Shown: positions 22,742 to 34,507 of the stretch, one piece after another
How positions within the stretch are numbered: position 1 is the first letter of the stretch
How the letters are laid out: the number at the start of each line of letters is the position of its first letter
Origin: Tritrichomonas musculus
Lineage: Eukaryota > Parabasalia > Tritrichomonadida > Tritrichomonadidae
Direction: 5' to 3'
Length of the DNA stretch: 64,000 bases
NCBI GenBank assembly: GCA_039105265.1
Contig: JAPFFF010000003.1
Coordinates: forward strand, 1,798,001 to 1,862,000
Position numbers and translations under genes: made by a program
The notes under the pieces: generated by a model
Databases searched by the model: none
What the model was told of the DNA's origin: nothing
Seen by the model: only the letters and a program-made list of their open reading frames with translations

Positions 22742-23700
22742 TCATTTTAAATCATACTTACCAGTATCTTCATCAAAGTTATATATTTGTTCAATAATAC
22801 CTTCTTTACCTTCATTTAGTCTTTCAGCTACTTTAATCCTTTTGTCTCTTGTCCTTAACAACCTATATCCAGGGAATGAACTAGTTGAACCATCTTTGGA
22901 CCTGACCACAAACTGGTTACCTTTTTGCGAGTCAACTATATAAGACTCATTGGACAAATTACTTCTTCTTTTACCAAATGGTTCTTTTTCGAGTACTAAC
23001 CTGACCTTCTCACCTGGATTAAAATGGTATGGATTAATGCGTGCATTCTTTTGTATTACTTTATTTCATCCTCTGGAGTAATATCATTAGGTGCTTTATT
23101 ATCTAAAGACCTATGAGGAGAGTTATTATATATGTTCACCAAATCATGCATCTCCTTTGGTTGAATAAACCTATTTTCACCAATAGCATCTCTTATAGTT
23201 CTCATGAACCTATTAATAATGCCAAGTTCATTATGGCTATTCTCAGTAGTTGTTCGGTATTTTATGTTCTTCTCTCTCATGAAGTCTAAGACTGTTGATG
23301 ATAAATATGCTGCATCCTCATCACTTGTTATCGAATATACATGAGGTACATCATTAACAAATTTATGAAGTGCTGTTAATACTTCTCTTGCTCCTTTACC
23401 ATTCATAGGATATGCATATGCTTTTCTGGTGTTGATATTGATGAACATTAGATAATTCAACCCACCTGCCTCTTTATTATTAATGAAGGTATCCATTTGA
23501 TAACCATGAGGATGTTTGGATACAATAGGTATATATTGTGCTTTAGGTACTCTCTTATCATGTACTACTCTTTAATCAAAGTATTTCTTGGCTTCGTCTT
23601 CATTTAGATTCTCTTGTTTTGCCATGCTAAGGTATTTGTCTAAAGTCTTCCATTTAGCTTTGTTGTATAATTTTTCATATGGGCTTGGTTCTTCTTTACT
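22742..23700 (-). pseudogene. Polinton integrase remains
   Basis: The central part matches the retroviral-type integrase core (segments MDTFINN, ITSDEDAAYL and HNELGIINRFMRTIRD), and a downstream piece resembles the small C-terminal DNA-binding domain. The family is the c-integrase of Polintons. It appears broken. Confidence 0.8.
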
Positions 23701-23709
23701 CATTTATTT

Positions 23710-24033
23710 TTAAATAAACATCTTATCGTATTGAAGGAACTGCATTTCGATAACAAATGAATCTTTTGGAGGTAGTTTGGTTGGACAATTATAATGAGCA
23801 TCACTATAGAAGTCTATCCAAAACCTTTGGTCCATTGAGTTTAACTTGAAGTACTTAATAGGACTATATTCAACATCACTATCTCCAATATAGTTATGTA
23901 ATGCTTGTTCACCTATCGATGAATATATTTTGCATGATTGTCTGTCCCATATATTATCAAATATTAATGTCTTACTCCATGTTTGATATTTTTCTGGTTT
24001 ATTTTGAAATATGCCATTACCTATATTAAACAC
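23710..24033 (-). CDS. Polinton unknown protein (107 aa)
   Basis: A short frame between integrase and the next unknown part. Rich in aromatic residues, no recognised domain. Its place in the element suggests a particle component, unproven. Confidence 0.4.
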   Translation of the reverse strand: MFNIGNGIFQNKPEKYQTWSKTLIFDNIWDRQSCKIYSSIGEQALHNYIGDSDVEYSPIKYFKLNSMDQRFWIDFYSDAHYNCPTKLPPKDSFVIEMQFLQYDKMFI

Positions 24034-24045
24034 ATCTGCAAAGTC

Positions 24046-24711
24046 TTAATTCCAATATTTAAGTTTAAAAAAGTTCATATATGGTGCGGTATACTCCCAA
24101 TCTCGTTCATTCTTACTATTGGTATAGTAGTATTTTTGATTCCCTGCTTTATTCCTTTCTGTATAAATGATTTCATGAAAACCATTTTTATCATAGTATC
24201 CATCTGTTTGTATATCTCTATCCCGTATATCATCATCATTTTGAAAAAATATGTCTAATGTTGAAGTTTTAATGTATGACTTGAATGCACGATTAACTGC
24301 ATCAAAAAATCCACGTAAATCTCCATCGACTAACACCCAATCAATGACTTTGAAGCACCCATATTCATGATTCGAACCAGTTACATAGTCTTCTTTTAGT
24401 GTTCCATCATTCCATGTTCCACCACAAACAAACTCATATGTTTTCTTATGTATCTTATATATTTCAATCTCTACTTCCATTTTGCGTCTTCCCTTAATGA
24501 TATGTGCTGAACGAACGCCAACAATGGATTCCCCTTTGTTTGCCGTTGACCATTCTGGTGGGAAATTAAACCAATACCTATTAAACTTAGCTTTATCATG
24601 TTGAGCATCTTCGAGGAAGTAGGCTGTTTCGATTGGAAGAGGTGTATTACCATCATTAACTATATTATCTCGATTAGGATATAAAGTGTTAACACTTGGT
24701 GGTAATTCCAT
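24046..24711 (-). CDS. Polinton unknown protein (221 aa)
   Basis: Rich in Asp, Asn, Tyr and Trp with a beta-type pattern (for example GCFKVIDWVLVDGDLRGFFD). No family recognised. A minor capsid (penton-like) role would fit the element's usual content but cannot be shown from the sequence alone. Confidence 0.45.
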   Translation of the reverse strand: MELPPSVNTLYPNRDNIVNDGNTPLPIETAYFLEDAQHDKAKFNRYWFNFPPEWSTANKGESIVGVRSAHIIKGRRKMEVEIEIYKIHKKTYEFVCGGTWNDGTLKEDYVTGSNHEYGCFKVIDWVLVDGDLRGFFDAVNRAFKSYIKTSTLDIFFQNDDDIRDRDIQTDGYYDKNGFHEIIYTERNKAGNQKYYYTNSKNERDWEYTAPYMNFFKLKYWN

Positions 24712-24732
24712 TTCGAGTTGAATAAAAAGTCT

Positions 24733-25530
24733 TTATTTATATGCAACACCAGTTTCTAATTCATTGTTTTGAAGTTCTCGAAGTATTCTCTTTCTAATAT
24801 CTGTTATATCGCGTTGTCTAAACTTACCATCTCCTTCATGCAAAAAGGTACGACAAGATTCCATAAGAAACACTCCACAATCCTTGTTATTATTTTGACT
24901 AGGTACATCATAATATTTTGCTTTTAACTTAACTGTTGCTAAAATATCGATATACTTATTAAGTGTCTTTACCTCTGGTGCCATTGACTTATTCTCAGAG
25001 TCATAGCATTCGATTATTTTCTTTGAATATCGAACAATACATAAAACCCAATATTCTCCATCTGAGCAAATGGGGACAAATACTTTATCGAAATTTGAAA
25101 ATGACTTTTTACCTGAGATAGGACTTTTCATCAGTTCTAGTAATTTTTCATTATCATTAGTCTCTAATGCTATATAAAGGAGGGCATAAAATGCAGTAGG
25201 TAAAACCAATATTTTCTTTTTATCAAACTCTGCCTCATTTTGACCAGGTTGTTTATTCAATCTCTTTCCTTTGTCATATAGAAGTTTCGAGTAGTCATCA
25301 ATAACATCTGCTTCTATATTTTCATCATTGGCTAAACTCCTCCAATCATGAATCTTATGATGTCTTTGGTCTACTGAATACTCTCCTGTCTTCTATGGTG
25401 TCATACAGGGTTCTCTTGGAGGAGGACTAGTTCCTCGAGAGGTGTGTGATGATGGAAACTGTGGAGGTGGTGATGAAGGAGGAGGAAGTGAACGAGGTGG
25501 TGGAGGTGAACGAGATATAAAATTTTATTT
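24733..25530 (-). pseudogene. Polinton cysteine protease (adenain/Ulp1-like)
   Basis: The open part at 24733-25260 (175 aa) has the Ulp1/adenain-type segment WVLCIVRYSKKIIECYDSEN and the cysteine box NNNKDCGVFLMESC. To its right the same strand encodes a further stretch and a Pro/Arg/Ser-rich region (about 25400-25520). The protease part is diagnostic for Polintons, where it matures capsid proteins. Confidence 0.75.
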
Positions 25531-25604
25531 TAAATCAATTTTCGGAGCATAAAAAGCTTTATAAGCATTTCGGAGTGTTTGCTTGGTTTCTATTAATAGA
25601 GGCG

Positions 25605-25723
25605 CGGACAGGGTGAAGTGATTTAGATTCGCACCAAAATTTGTATATATTAATTATTTTTTATGAGCATTATAATGATATAATTTTTTTTATTTTCGTC
25701 CATGGGGCCGACTTGAGACGATA
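25605..25723 (+). repeat. dispersed repeat, copy A (split by pogo element)
   Basis: About 119 bases that recur inverted at 48371-48510 with high similarity (shared blocks include gagcattataatgatataa and ttttcgtccaNggggccgac). The repeat continues after the pogo insertion as tgattttttttctgag at 28225-28240. It lies directly beside the Polinton remains and may be an end of that element, but this is not shown. Confidence 0.8.
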
Positions 25724-25725
25724 TA

Positions 25726-28222
25726 CAGTAACAGTTTTGAGACTGGAGGCTCTCAATATCTCTGGAGTGAACTGAATTTAAATTGAATGATCAAAATCGA
25801 GTATATTTTTAATAAGACAAATTAACTTAATTATCATATTTAATATGTTTTTTTTTTTTTTAAAGAAAAACAAACAGATGGTAAAATTTTATTTTCAAAT
25901 AAAATAAAATTTCGTTCGATTGAAATATTATTTGATATATCTCAATTTAAAAATAATAATTCATAAATTTTATTATAAATTTAAATTTAATAATAAATAT
26001 TAATTATATATAAATACTAAATATAAATATTTTGTTTTTTAAATTGAGAGAAACGCGAATTTTAAAAAAACTTGGTTTAAGGGCTATTCAAAAAGTTAAA
26101 TCGTATTAAAAAAAAGGAACCAGATTTAATCAACAATGTGATAAAACTAACGCAAATTATATGATATCGATGCAAATTCTAAACAATTAAAAAGCTAATA
26201 CTTTATCCAAAAAGAGAAACATTCGATTTTGACAACAATATACATATTCCAATTTTATTCATAAGACGATTTCGAAAAAATTGGTGATCAAATCTGTATA
26301 TTATTATTTAAAAAACACAAAACAGGTGATTAAACACGTAGGAAAATGACAAATTCTTAAATAGATTTAGTAATTCAATAAAAAATCAATTTCAATTAAA
26401 ATTAGCTTTTTTATTTAAAATTCTTTTATGCAGTAATTTCCGTTAGGATCTTCAATGACAAAAGTGTGAAATTCCGATATCAAGATGCAATTATAATCAT
26501 CGGTTTTTGCGGCTTTTATTATTGATTCAATATTAAAAGTATCATTTTCTTCTTTATTTCGTCTATATTCTTTTAAGAATTACGTATTAAGCATTTCTGA
26601 AGAATTAAGCCATTTTGAAGATATTAAATTTTGAGTTCTAAATTGTCCGGGTAAAGAAGGTAATGCCAAGTTGTTTTCAATTGGTCTTTTCATATCTAAT
26701 GGGAAAATGCCTGTTTTGACAAAACCAGACTCAATATTATCTGATGTGCAAACAAGATGAAGTGCTTTTTTGAAAGCGAATACGAGCTTTTCTCTTATTT
26801 GTTGTGTTGTTTTTTTGATACATTAGAAAAGTCAATCGGTTGAATTCCATCCCATTCAATTTGGAAGTCAATTTTGGATAATTCGATTTTTAAGTAAGTT
26901 TTCAAAGGCCCAGCCACAGCAACATCAAAAGGCTGGAGTATATGAGTGCAATGGCCTGGTAAAACAAGCAAATCAATGTTAAATATATTGAATATATAAT
27001 TGGCCATAAAATTTTCACGAGATGAATGGCCGTCTACAATTAAGAGAATTGGCTCATCTCTTAAATTTCTTGGCAATTTCATTCTGTAATGAGTAATAAA
27101 GGCGCAGAAGTACAATGCGTATATAATGAAGCAGTCCTTATTCATCCAGCCGCTGGCTGTAGAAACAACAAATGTATTGTCAACAAAGCTCTCAATGTTT
27201 TTAGCCGTTTTTTTATTTGGCAAAATTATGAAAGGGTCAAGATAAAATCCGTCAGTACAAACGGTAACGACACCAGTTATGTGAGGATATTTGGAATTTT
27301 CAATTGTCAATGGAATTGTTTTTTCTGGCGTTATTACCTTCAACTTTCGATTTGAATCGACCATTGTCTCGTCCATATTGAATATCAACTTAGGATTTCT
27401 GTTTAAAAGAATCCAATTTACATCAAAAAAATTTTGAATTGATATCTGGTCACAAGAAAAAACATTCGAACGAATTCCAAAGGTTGCGGTTTGACACAAC
27501 GCAACTTCAATTGTGAAACAAAATGGTATATCCATGTTCCACATGGATGCTTTACATCGTCTAAATGAGCTGTTAATTTCGGGCAACCTATTTGTGCTAA
27601 TAACAAAGCTGCTTTTTTTATTCTTTTCTTTTTCAAATTAAAGGCCAAATTGGATGCTATAACTGCTGGCACGCTGTTTGAGAAATCTGCTGCCTCAGTA
27701 ATGAAATATATGAAATATTGTTGATCAAGTTTGCTGAGATATGCATCTGCTCCTCCTTCATATGCAGAACCAAATTTTAAATAGAGATGTTCTTACTATG
27801 CATGTTACAAGGGCAGCATTTCGGCTTAATCCATATTCAGAAATAATTGTTTCATAAGTTTTACCTGATTTTTTGGCTAAAAATATTTCCACTTGAATGA
27901 TCGTAAGATAATCTTGTGTAGCTGCAGTAACAAGTTCTTCAAACATTAATTAAAAGTGAAATGCATGACCAAACAAATATTCATTGAATTTTCAAATTGT
28001 GAAAAAATTTGGTCAGAAATTGAATGAATTTTGATCATCGTCCTCTGAAAATACCATGGAGTAAGAAATGAGAAATATCCTTTCAATTCAAACTTTTTCA
28101 TAAAGATCGTTTTTTAAACAAAACTTTTTAAATATCGAAAAATTATTAAAGCAATTTTTTCTATGAAAATATCACTTCACTCCAGCCCTTTTGAATACAC
28201 TCCAGTCTCAAAACAGTTACTG
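25726..28222 (-). mobile_element. pogo/Tigger-type DNA transposon, broken
   Basis: A 2497-bp element with 23-bp terminal inverted repeats (cagtaac[a/t]gttttgagactggag) that match at 22 of 23 positions, flanked by TA on both sides (25724-25725 and 28223-28224) as expected for the Tc1/mariner-pogo group. A second inner pair, ctggagtgaa, lies about 10 bases inside each end. The transposase is on the - strand and interrupted. The insertion split a dispersed repeat whose uninterrupted relative lies at 48371-48510. Confidence 0.9.
26795..27946 (-). pseudogene. pogo-type DDE transposase, broken
   Basis: The part at 26795-27586 carries the DDE_1 catalytic core: IFNMDETMVD (first Asp), LLIVDGHSSRENF (second Asp) and LPGHCTHILQPFDVAV (third Asp region), as in pogo/Tigger/jerky transposases that cut and paste at TA. 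The upstream DNA-binding half is scattered over two other frames (about 27418-27672 and 27758-27946, with a helix-turn-helix-like segment TYETIISEYGLSRNAA), so at least two frame changes separate the domains and no full protein can be made. The initial fragment at 27758 starts in the expected place for an HTH domain. Confidence 0.85.
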
Positions 28223-29229
28223 TATGATTTTTTTTTCTGAGGTAGAAAAATATAAACCACTGAAAAAAATATAAAAATATGTAAACTATAGAAATTACGT
28301 ATTTAATAGAAAAATCTATTATTTAGAAGAAAAAAAGTAATAAAAACGTGATAAAAATCATTTTATAGTATTTAAAAAAATGTGTCTGGTTTGTTATTAT
28401 TACACCCCGAGCTAAAGTCTATTTTAAACGGCTCTTATTACATCAAAATATCATTTATTCAAAAAGCCAAAAAAGAGCATATTTCATGAAAATAAAAACG
28501 TTTTTTTTTTTTAGTTTTTTGGTTAACAAATTTATCTTTATCTTTATATATATATATTAAAATTTGGTTAACAAAATTAATAAAAAAAACTTAACGTTTT
28601 CCAAAAATAACGAGCTGTAATAAGGACCTTTCAATTTGTTTTATATGGCTGAAATTTCAATAGTCTCTTGTAATAAGAATTCAATACTCCTGCTTTAAGG
28701 AGTATTGAAATTATTTTATTTGTCAAATAATTGAATACTTTAAAACCCAAATAAACAATAAAATATATATTCATGAATTATAAACAAATTTTTTAAAAAA
28801 ATAAACATCAATTATTATCGAATATATAAACACTTTAAAACTCCACTTTTTGAGAGGCAAAATGCTCTTAAATAAAAAAATTTTCTCTATTATTAATATT
28901 TTTTTTTTTCAATATAAGAATATTAAATTTTGTTTTTCTTTTACTTTTATTATTGTAAATTGATTTTGAAAGTGTTCTTAATTTTTTTTATTTAAAAACT
29001 CAAAAGTTCAGCTTTGACCATATTTATGAGCTATTTAATTTTTAATTCTAAAATATAATTTATTCTCGTTACTCTATCCATTTTATGATCAATAATGATA
29101 TTTTCCTGTTTAATATTTTTAACACAATTTTATTTACTTTTTCTCAAAATCAAATAAATATTGAAAATTAAATCGTTAATGTTATTCTTTTAGTCAAAAA
29201 TCAACGGTTTTAAAATAGAAAATTTAACC
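28223..29229. other. intergenic
   Basis: AT-rich, no gene seen. It holds the short continuation of repeat copy A (28225-28240) and a perfect 12-bp hairpin stem at 28680-28709 (arms ttcaatactcct/aggagtattgaa, 6-base loop). Confidence 0.5.
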
Positions 29230-29739
29230 ATGATACGAAACAATAACGAAGATTTTCCTACCATGAAGAGAGAATCAGCCACAGACGATGATACACCTCT
29301 ACATGAATTCCCATCATTTTGTCCTCCAGTATCTTTGATGCAAGAAGATGAAAATAACGATAATAAAATACCTCCTCTTTGCCCATTTCCAAGAATGAAG
29401 AAGACTCAAAATCGAGGACTTAGTTTGCCAACAATGATGAGCGGCCACCAAAATGGAAATAATAATTCTTTTAATAGTTTTAAATTTTCGAAAGAAATTG
29501 ATGATCAACCTCCCCCATCTCCTAGTTCTGCCCTCCCAAAGCTCATAACATTGAATAGCTCATCTCCAAGGGGTGTTGATTGTTTAAGTGTCCCATCAAG
29601 TGGAAGAAAGACCATGCTTATGCCAACTATTCCAAAAACAAGTCCCCTCAAACCAGTTTGTTTACAGACAATTGTACCAAGAAGACGAAATGCATCAGTG
29701 CTTGGAAAAATAACAAATGTTTGTACACCAATTCAATGA
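29230..29739 (+). CDS. hypothetical disordered protein (169 aa)
   Basis: Not recognised. It is rich in Pro, Ser, Asn and charged residues, with repeated short Pro motifs (FCPPVS, LCPFPR, PPPSPSS) and a basic C-terminal part (VPRRRNASVLGKITN). No membrane segment or known domain. The base composition of the frame is clearly less AT-rich than its surroundings, which supports a real gene. The ATG at 29230 is the first of the frame. No neighbour gives a functional hint. Confidence 0.6.
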   Translation: MIRNNNEDFPTMKRESATDDDTPLHEFPSFCPPVSLMQEDENNDNKIPPLCPFPRMKKTQNRGLSLPTMMSGHQNGNNNSFNSFKFSKEIDDQPPPSPSSALPKLITLNSSSPRGVDCLSVPSSGRKTMLMPTIPKTSPLKPVCLQTIVPRRRNASVLGKITNVCTPIQ

Positions 29740-30805
29740 ATTGTTTTTATTTCATCGTCTTTTTATTGATATGCGCTATTTATTTGTTTTTATTAATAAT
29801 TAATTTTGTTTTTATATTCTATCTTTATTTTAACTTTTTAATATTTATTTTTTGTACTATTAATTAAACTGGAATCGAAAAGTCGATATCGCCAAATAAG
29901 CATTGAATTTTTTATTTTAAAACAGAATTATTATTTTTGAGCAAAAAAAATAAGTGATTAGCGCCAAGCCAGCAAACCACTAAACTTTATCAATGAAAAT
30001 ACTCCACAAGTTCAATCATTTCAATTTTCTGCTATAACCCAACTTCAATATTCAATTTTGAAATAACATTAATTTCTCGAGTGATGCTCCAAAATAATCC
30101 AAAATTAGTCGATAAAGCAATAGAAAGCCTACTAATTATGATGATTCCACGCATTTCTAGTCTTTTTATGTAGTTTTTACTCTCTTTATTTTCAATCAAT
30201 TAACATAATAGGAATTAAATGAAAAAAAATTAAGCTTTTCTACTATTTTTAATAAAGAAAACTCAATTAAACTATACAATAAGCATTCGAAAGGCTTTCA
30301 ATTGATACAATTACATAATTAATTTCAATCATTCTACCACAACTACTTCATTTTTCTTCAATACAATGCAAAAATCGATGCATGTCTCATTAAAAGAAGT
30401 TATACTCACCAAAATAAGTGATGAAGAAAGAAGAAGTTGGTGTTTATTATTACTGGCTACATCTTAAATCGAAACTTTTTGAATAAAAATTATATAATTT
30501 TCAAACTTTTTGAGATCATCAAAATCTCGATATCATTATTTTCACTTTTTGATAAGCATTTTTCAGAGAGTTCTTAATTTTTGTTTGATTGAAAAAAATA
30601 ATTGCCTCAAAATCGATATCCTGTTTTTGATTCCAGTTTAAATTTTTTTGATTGGATAAGTGGAGCAATCAATAAATCTTGAATTATGATTTATTGCTTC
30701 TACTGTATTTTTTTCTTCAGGTATCCATCCATGATTAAATGAATTGAATTGCATATTAAACATAAAATAAAATGAAAAAAGAAGAATGCAGTTACTCAAT
30801 TTATA
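29740..30805. other. intergenic
   Basis: AT-rich, with no gene or clear repeat seen up to the start of the 1.3-kb element. Confidence 0.5.
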
Positions 30806-32131
30806 AAAAACCCCCTAAATTTCTGTTTTTGTGACTAATCGAAAATATAATGGTGTATTAATTATTAGCTATTAATACTGATTAAAATATTATATAACCT
30901 CAAAAGGGAATAATGATCCTGTCTGGATATATAACTACATCGAAAATCATATTTTTTGATATTGACAATTAATCTATCTATAAACATTTTATATAAACAT
31001 TTATTTATATTTTCAAGATTAAAACTTTCATTTTCCTATTATTGGGCAATTTTTAATAATTATCAACAATTTATAAGCAATATTTAATATTTTAATATAT
31101 TTTTTTTATCGTACTAAGTATCAAATAAATATATAAATTATTATAATTAATATATATTTTACTATTTTTAATATATTTTATTTTTAATAACTTTTCATTC
31201 TCTTATCAAAATAATACGTTTTTCCTACAAAAAACTCTCAATTTAAAATAATTGCATACAATAAAATACGTTTTTCCTACAAAAAACTCTCAATATTTCA
31301 ATGAAATTGTAAGATTTATTTTTTCTAATATAAAAATTTTTTAAGTTAACTATTTTTATATAACCAATTTTTTTTTATTATAAATATATTTATACATTTA
31401 TTTACTTCAAAATCTTGAAAATTATTATTTTTGAAAAGAAATTCAAGGAATATTTTTTTAATATCAATTAAGAATATCATTTGATTTATACTATGCTATC
31501 CATTTTTAAAAATATCTGTTAAAAAAATACAAAATGAAATAAACTATTCAAAAATAAATAAAATTTATATTGATCGAATATCTTAATCTATTTTTAATAT
31601 TTCTCATAAAAAAGCATTAAATAATATAATTATTTGTTTTTTTATGAAAATAACAGAAATATTTTATATTTTGTAAAAATGAAATAGTAATTAAACAAAA
31701 AATAAAAAAATCATTTTATGTTCTAGCACTTTAAATGTAATCATTTTAATAAATAAAACTGTACTAATAACGCTAAATCAAATAAGCAAAGCCAATAGAA
31801 TGAATTTTGATTTTCAAAAGATTTATAAATGATGATGATCAAGTAACTTTTTGGGGCAAAAACTGAAATAAAAAACAAAAACAGAGTTTTGCTTTATGCA
31901 CAAATTAAATGCTTTATATCAGAGCAAAACCCAATTTTATTTTCAATGATTGATATCTAAATTATATTCATTGAAACAGAAAATCAAAAGAAATAGTTCA
32001 ATAAAATTATTATTTATGATCTGAATAATAATTGCTGGATATCAAATGTATTAAAAAGAATAGAGGTATTTTGTTAGGAATCGTTTTTTAGCGCCGTAAA
32101 AAATTGTAAACGGTTTTTTAGGGGGTTTTAT
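30806..32131 (+). mobile_element. 1.3-kb nonautonomous element, copy 1
   Basis: It is the inverted partner of 39726-41035, with similarity of roughly 95 percent by eye along the whole length. Both copies end in short inverted repeats close to aaaaaccccctaaa. Inside is a tandem pair of cgtttttcctacaaaaaac blocks near 31217-31294. There are no coding frames, so it must be mobilised by something else, if at all. The family is not recognised. Confidence 0.8.
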
Positions 32132-32351
32132 TTGTAATAAAAATACAACAATAAAGCATAATATTAGCTATTCCAAATAATAATTTAAGACTCTAAGATA
32201 TTTTTCACATGCTCACTTAAGTAGGATGCAGTATTTCCATTCGTTATCTACTTGAATTTTTCAGGACTAATTTTTTTATTATGAAACGATACCAAACTTT
32301 TTGATAACAGAATTTTTCCACAAATTTTGTCTTAAGATTATTTTCCAATAA

Positions 32352-33395
32352 ATGCTGTTGATTTTACTATACCATAACCAAAAGTTTAGTCTTGAGCTTA
32401 CAGGAGAAGAAACTCTCCAAGACGTTAAGAATATACTAAGTAATGTTTATGGATTTAGTCCTTTCCTTTCATTTGCAATTAATCAAGTCCCTATTTCAGA
32501 AAACAAATATAATTTAACACCAATTAATGATATTCCACATTTTAAAGGACAGGATCTTGTAGAAGCACGTGTAATCATTCAAGATAGAATGAAAAGAGAA
32601 ACCCCTGATGTCTCTCCAGGAGTAGTTCAAACATCCTGGGTTGAAATGGGTCTTAAATCAGATACCAGTTCTGCATATGATTCTAGACTTTCAAGCTCAT
32701 CTTCGCTTTCTCGGAGAAGATCTTCAAATAGGCCTAATTCAAATAGAGCCCATCAATCAGATTCTAATAAAACTCAATTAAAACCAACACAAAATAATCT
32801 GCAAAAACCCGCATCAAATTATCAAGCAAAACAAACTCAAAAAGTTCAACCAAATCCTGCACCAAATCTTCAACCAAATATCCAGCCAAGACCTACCCAA
32901 AATTCTCAGCAAAATTATCAACCAAAACCTGCACCAAATCTTCAACCAAATATCCAGCCGAGACCTACCCAAAATGCTCAGCAAAATTATCAGCCAAGAC
33001 CTGCACCAAATCTTCAACCAAATATCCAGCCGAGACCTACCCAAAATGCTCAGCAAAATTATCAGCCAAGACCTGCACCTCAACAGAATAACCAACCAAG
33101 GCCTGCACAAAATAATACTGGAGTATCTGAACAACTCATACAGCAAATAACTAGTATGGGATTTACTCGTGATCAGGCAGTAAATGCTCTTCGGGTGAAC
33201 AACAACAATGTTGAAGCTGCAACTATATATATCCTTGATAATCCCACTCCTCCTCAAAATACTTCTCAAAATCAAAACGGCCCATTACAAGAATTAATTG
33301 AAATGGGATTTTCTAGAGAAAAAGCTGAAAACGCTCTTAGAGCTAACAACAATGATGTTAATAGGGCAGTTAATTACCTTCTTGCCAATTCTTAA
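32352..33395 (+). CDS. UBL-UBA protein, ubiquitin shuttle-like
   Basis: At 347 aa, this protein starts with a ubiquitin-like fold region (about residues 1-76, ending in VEARVIIQD), continues through a Ser-rich and Gln/Asn/Pro-rich low-complexity middle, and ends with two UBA domains (about 259-297, ITSMGFTRDQAVNALRVNNN; about 309-346, LIEMGFSREKAENALRANNN). UBL plus UBA is the layout of Rad23/Dsk2/ubiquilin shuttle factors that carry ubiquitinated proteins to the proteasome. The XPC-binding and STI1 domains typical of Rad23 and ubiquilin are not seen; the middle is replaced by three perfect-length 24-residue repeats. The UBL call is weaker than the UBA calls. The gene sits between two inverted transposon copies. 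Confidence 0.85.
   Translation: MLLILLYHNQKFSLELTGEETLQDVKNILSNVYGFSPFLSFAINQVPISENKYNLTPINDIPHFKGQDLVEARVIIQDRMKRETPDVSPGVVQTSWVEMGLKSDTSSAYDSRLSSSSSLSRRRSSNRPNSNRAHQSDSNKTQLKPTQNNLQKPASNYQAKQTQKVQPNPAPNLQPNIQPRPTQNSQQNYQPKPAPNLQPNIQPRPTQNAQQNYQPRPAPNLQPNIQPRPTQNAQQNYQPRPAPQQNNQPRPAQNNTGVSEQLIQQITSMGFTRDQAVNALRVNNNNVEAATIYILDNPTPPQNTSQNQNGPLQELIEMGFSREKAENALRANNNDVNRAVNYLLANS
32862..33077 (+). repeat. 72-bp coding tandem repeat, 3 units
   Basis: Units start at 32862, 32934 and 33006 and encode PNLQPNIQPRPTQN-type 24-residue repeats within the UBL-UBA protein. Units two and three are nearly identical, so the expansion is recent. Confidence 0.92.
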
Positions 33396-34497
33396 GACAA
33401 TTTTATTAATATTGTTCTATAAAACAAATGATTAGAAAACAAATGATGTTTTTAGTAAGGACAGCCAATAATATGATTAGGCTGTCTTTTGTATATAATA
33501 AATTATGATTAAGCATTTTTTTTTTACAAACAAGCACACTTATTGCATTATTCAAATAATGAACATTCTTTTGTATGCCAAAATATTTAAAATATTGTCA
33601 ATTGCAATCTTAATCATTTCTCTGGATTAAATGAGATTAATAATATGTTTATTGAAAAAGATTTAGGAAATGATGATTAAGAATTTTTTTGTTTAAAGAA
33701 AATTCAAACAAAAATGCAACTAGGTTGTAGCTATATAGTTAATTTTCTAATTTTTGATCAGAAAACATTGCAATTCTATTTCTAACATATAATATCGCAA
33801 TTATTTAAATTTTTTTTTCAAAATATCCAATTGAATTCATCATTTCAATATTATTATAATGTGAATAAACTAAATATGCATTTTAAGCTAAATAAAATAA
33901 TGTTGAGATAAAACAACTTAATTAAGGGGGTTTTTAAAGAGGCATGTCAACCAAGAATGAGCAATAAGCGAAACTCATAATTTAGGATTTAGATTATTAA
34001 AGCATCCATTAATAAAATTCTACCAAATCTGATTCGTTTCTTCTGTTGAGTTTCGAGTTTTTCCTCAAATTTTTTTTTTTTTTTCTATAGATAGTTTAAT
34101 TGAATTTTTTTCAATGATCATATAGAAATCGTGCAAGGGACGTTAATCTTTTTAATGCTTTTTTATTTAAAATGCTTTTAATTTTTTATCTTAAGAATTT
34201 TTTTAAATTGTAATAAATAAGCAAGATACCTTACACAATAATAAATGAGATAAGTATCACGCCAGGGGGATTTTTTTCCCCCTAGGGGGAATTTTCACAT
34301 CAAATGTCAACTTAAAAGAATTCGAACTTTATTTTAATAAAAATCGTACACTTTCTATATTTATTGAAATAATCAAATCGAATATAAGCGATTTGTCAAT
34401 GTTCATTCCAAAAATCAAATATTTCATTTCTTCAAATATCAAAAGCCCAAGTTTTTATTGTTTTATTTAATAAATTATTTAAAGGATCATTTTAATT
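33396..34497. other. intergenic
   Basis: No gene seen. It contains a diverged repeat at 33672-33913 and a perfect 16-bp palindrome ttccccctagggggaa at 34276-34291. Confidence 0.5.
33672..33913 (+). repeat. diverged dispersed repeat, copy X
   Basis: It aligns in direct orientation with 38980-39229 (shared blocks: gtaattctatttct / gcaattctatttct, ataatgtgaataaac, gttgagataaaa), with many differences. An old repeat of unknown family. Confidence 0.65.
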
Positions 34498-34507
34498 ATC
34501 AAGTTGT

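Larger units (their letters stand above)
18640..25560 (-). mobile_element. Polinton/Maverick remains
   Basis: Fossil of a capsid-bearing self-replicating DNA element, all parts on the - strand. From right to left: adenovirus-type cysteine protease, two unknown parts, retroviral-type integrase, packaging ATPase, an unidentified small part (about 21190-21660), a charged unknown protein, major capsid protein and a short tail frame (about 18640-18900). This parts list is typical of Polintons. No protein-primed DNA polymerase is seen, and neither end could be fixed, so a large portion is missing. Some frames are open while others are interrupted (roughly half a dozen breaks overall), which suggests an inactive copy of moderate age. 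Confidence 0.85.

Noticed and set aside
27089-27355. + strand frame opposite the pogo transposase
   Set aside because: It is antisense to the DDE core and has no features of its own.
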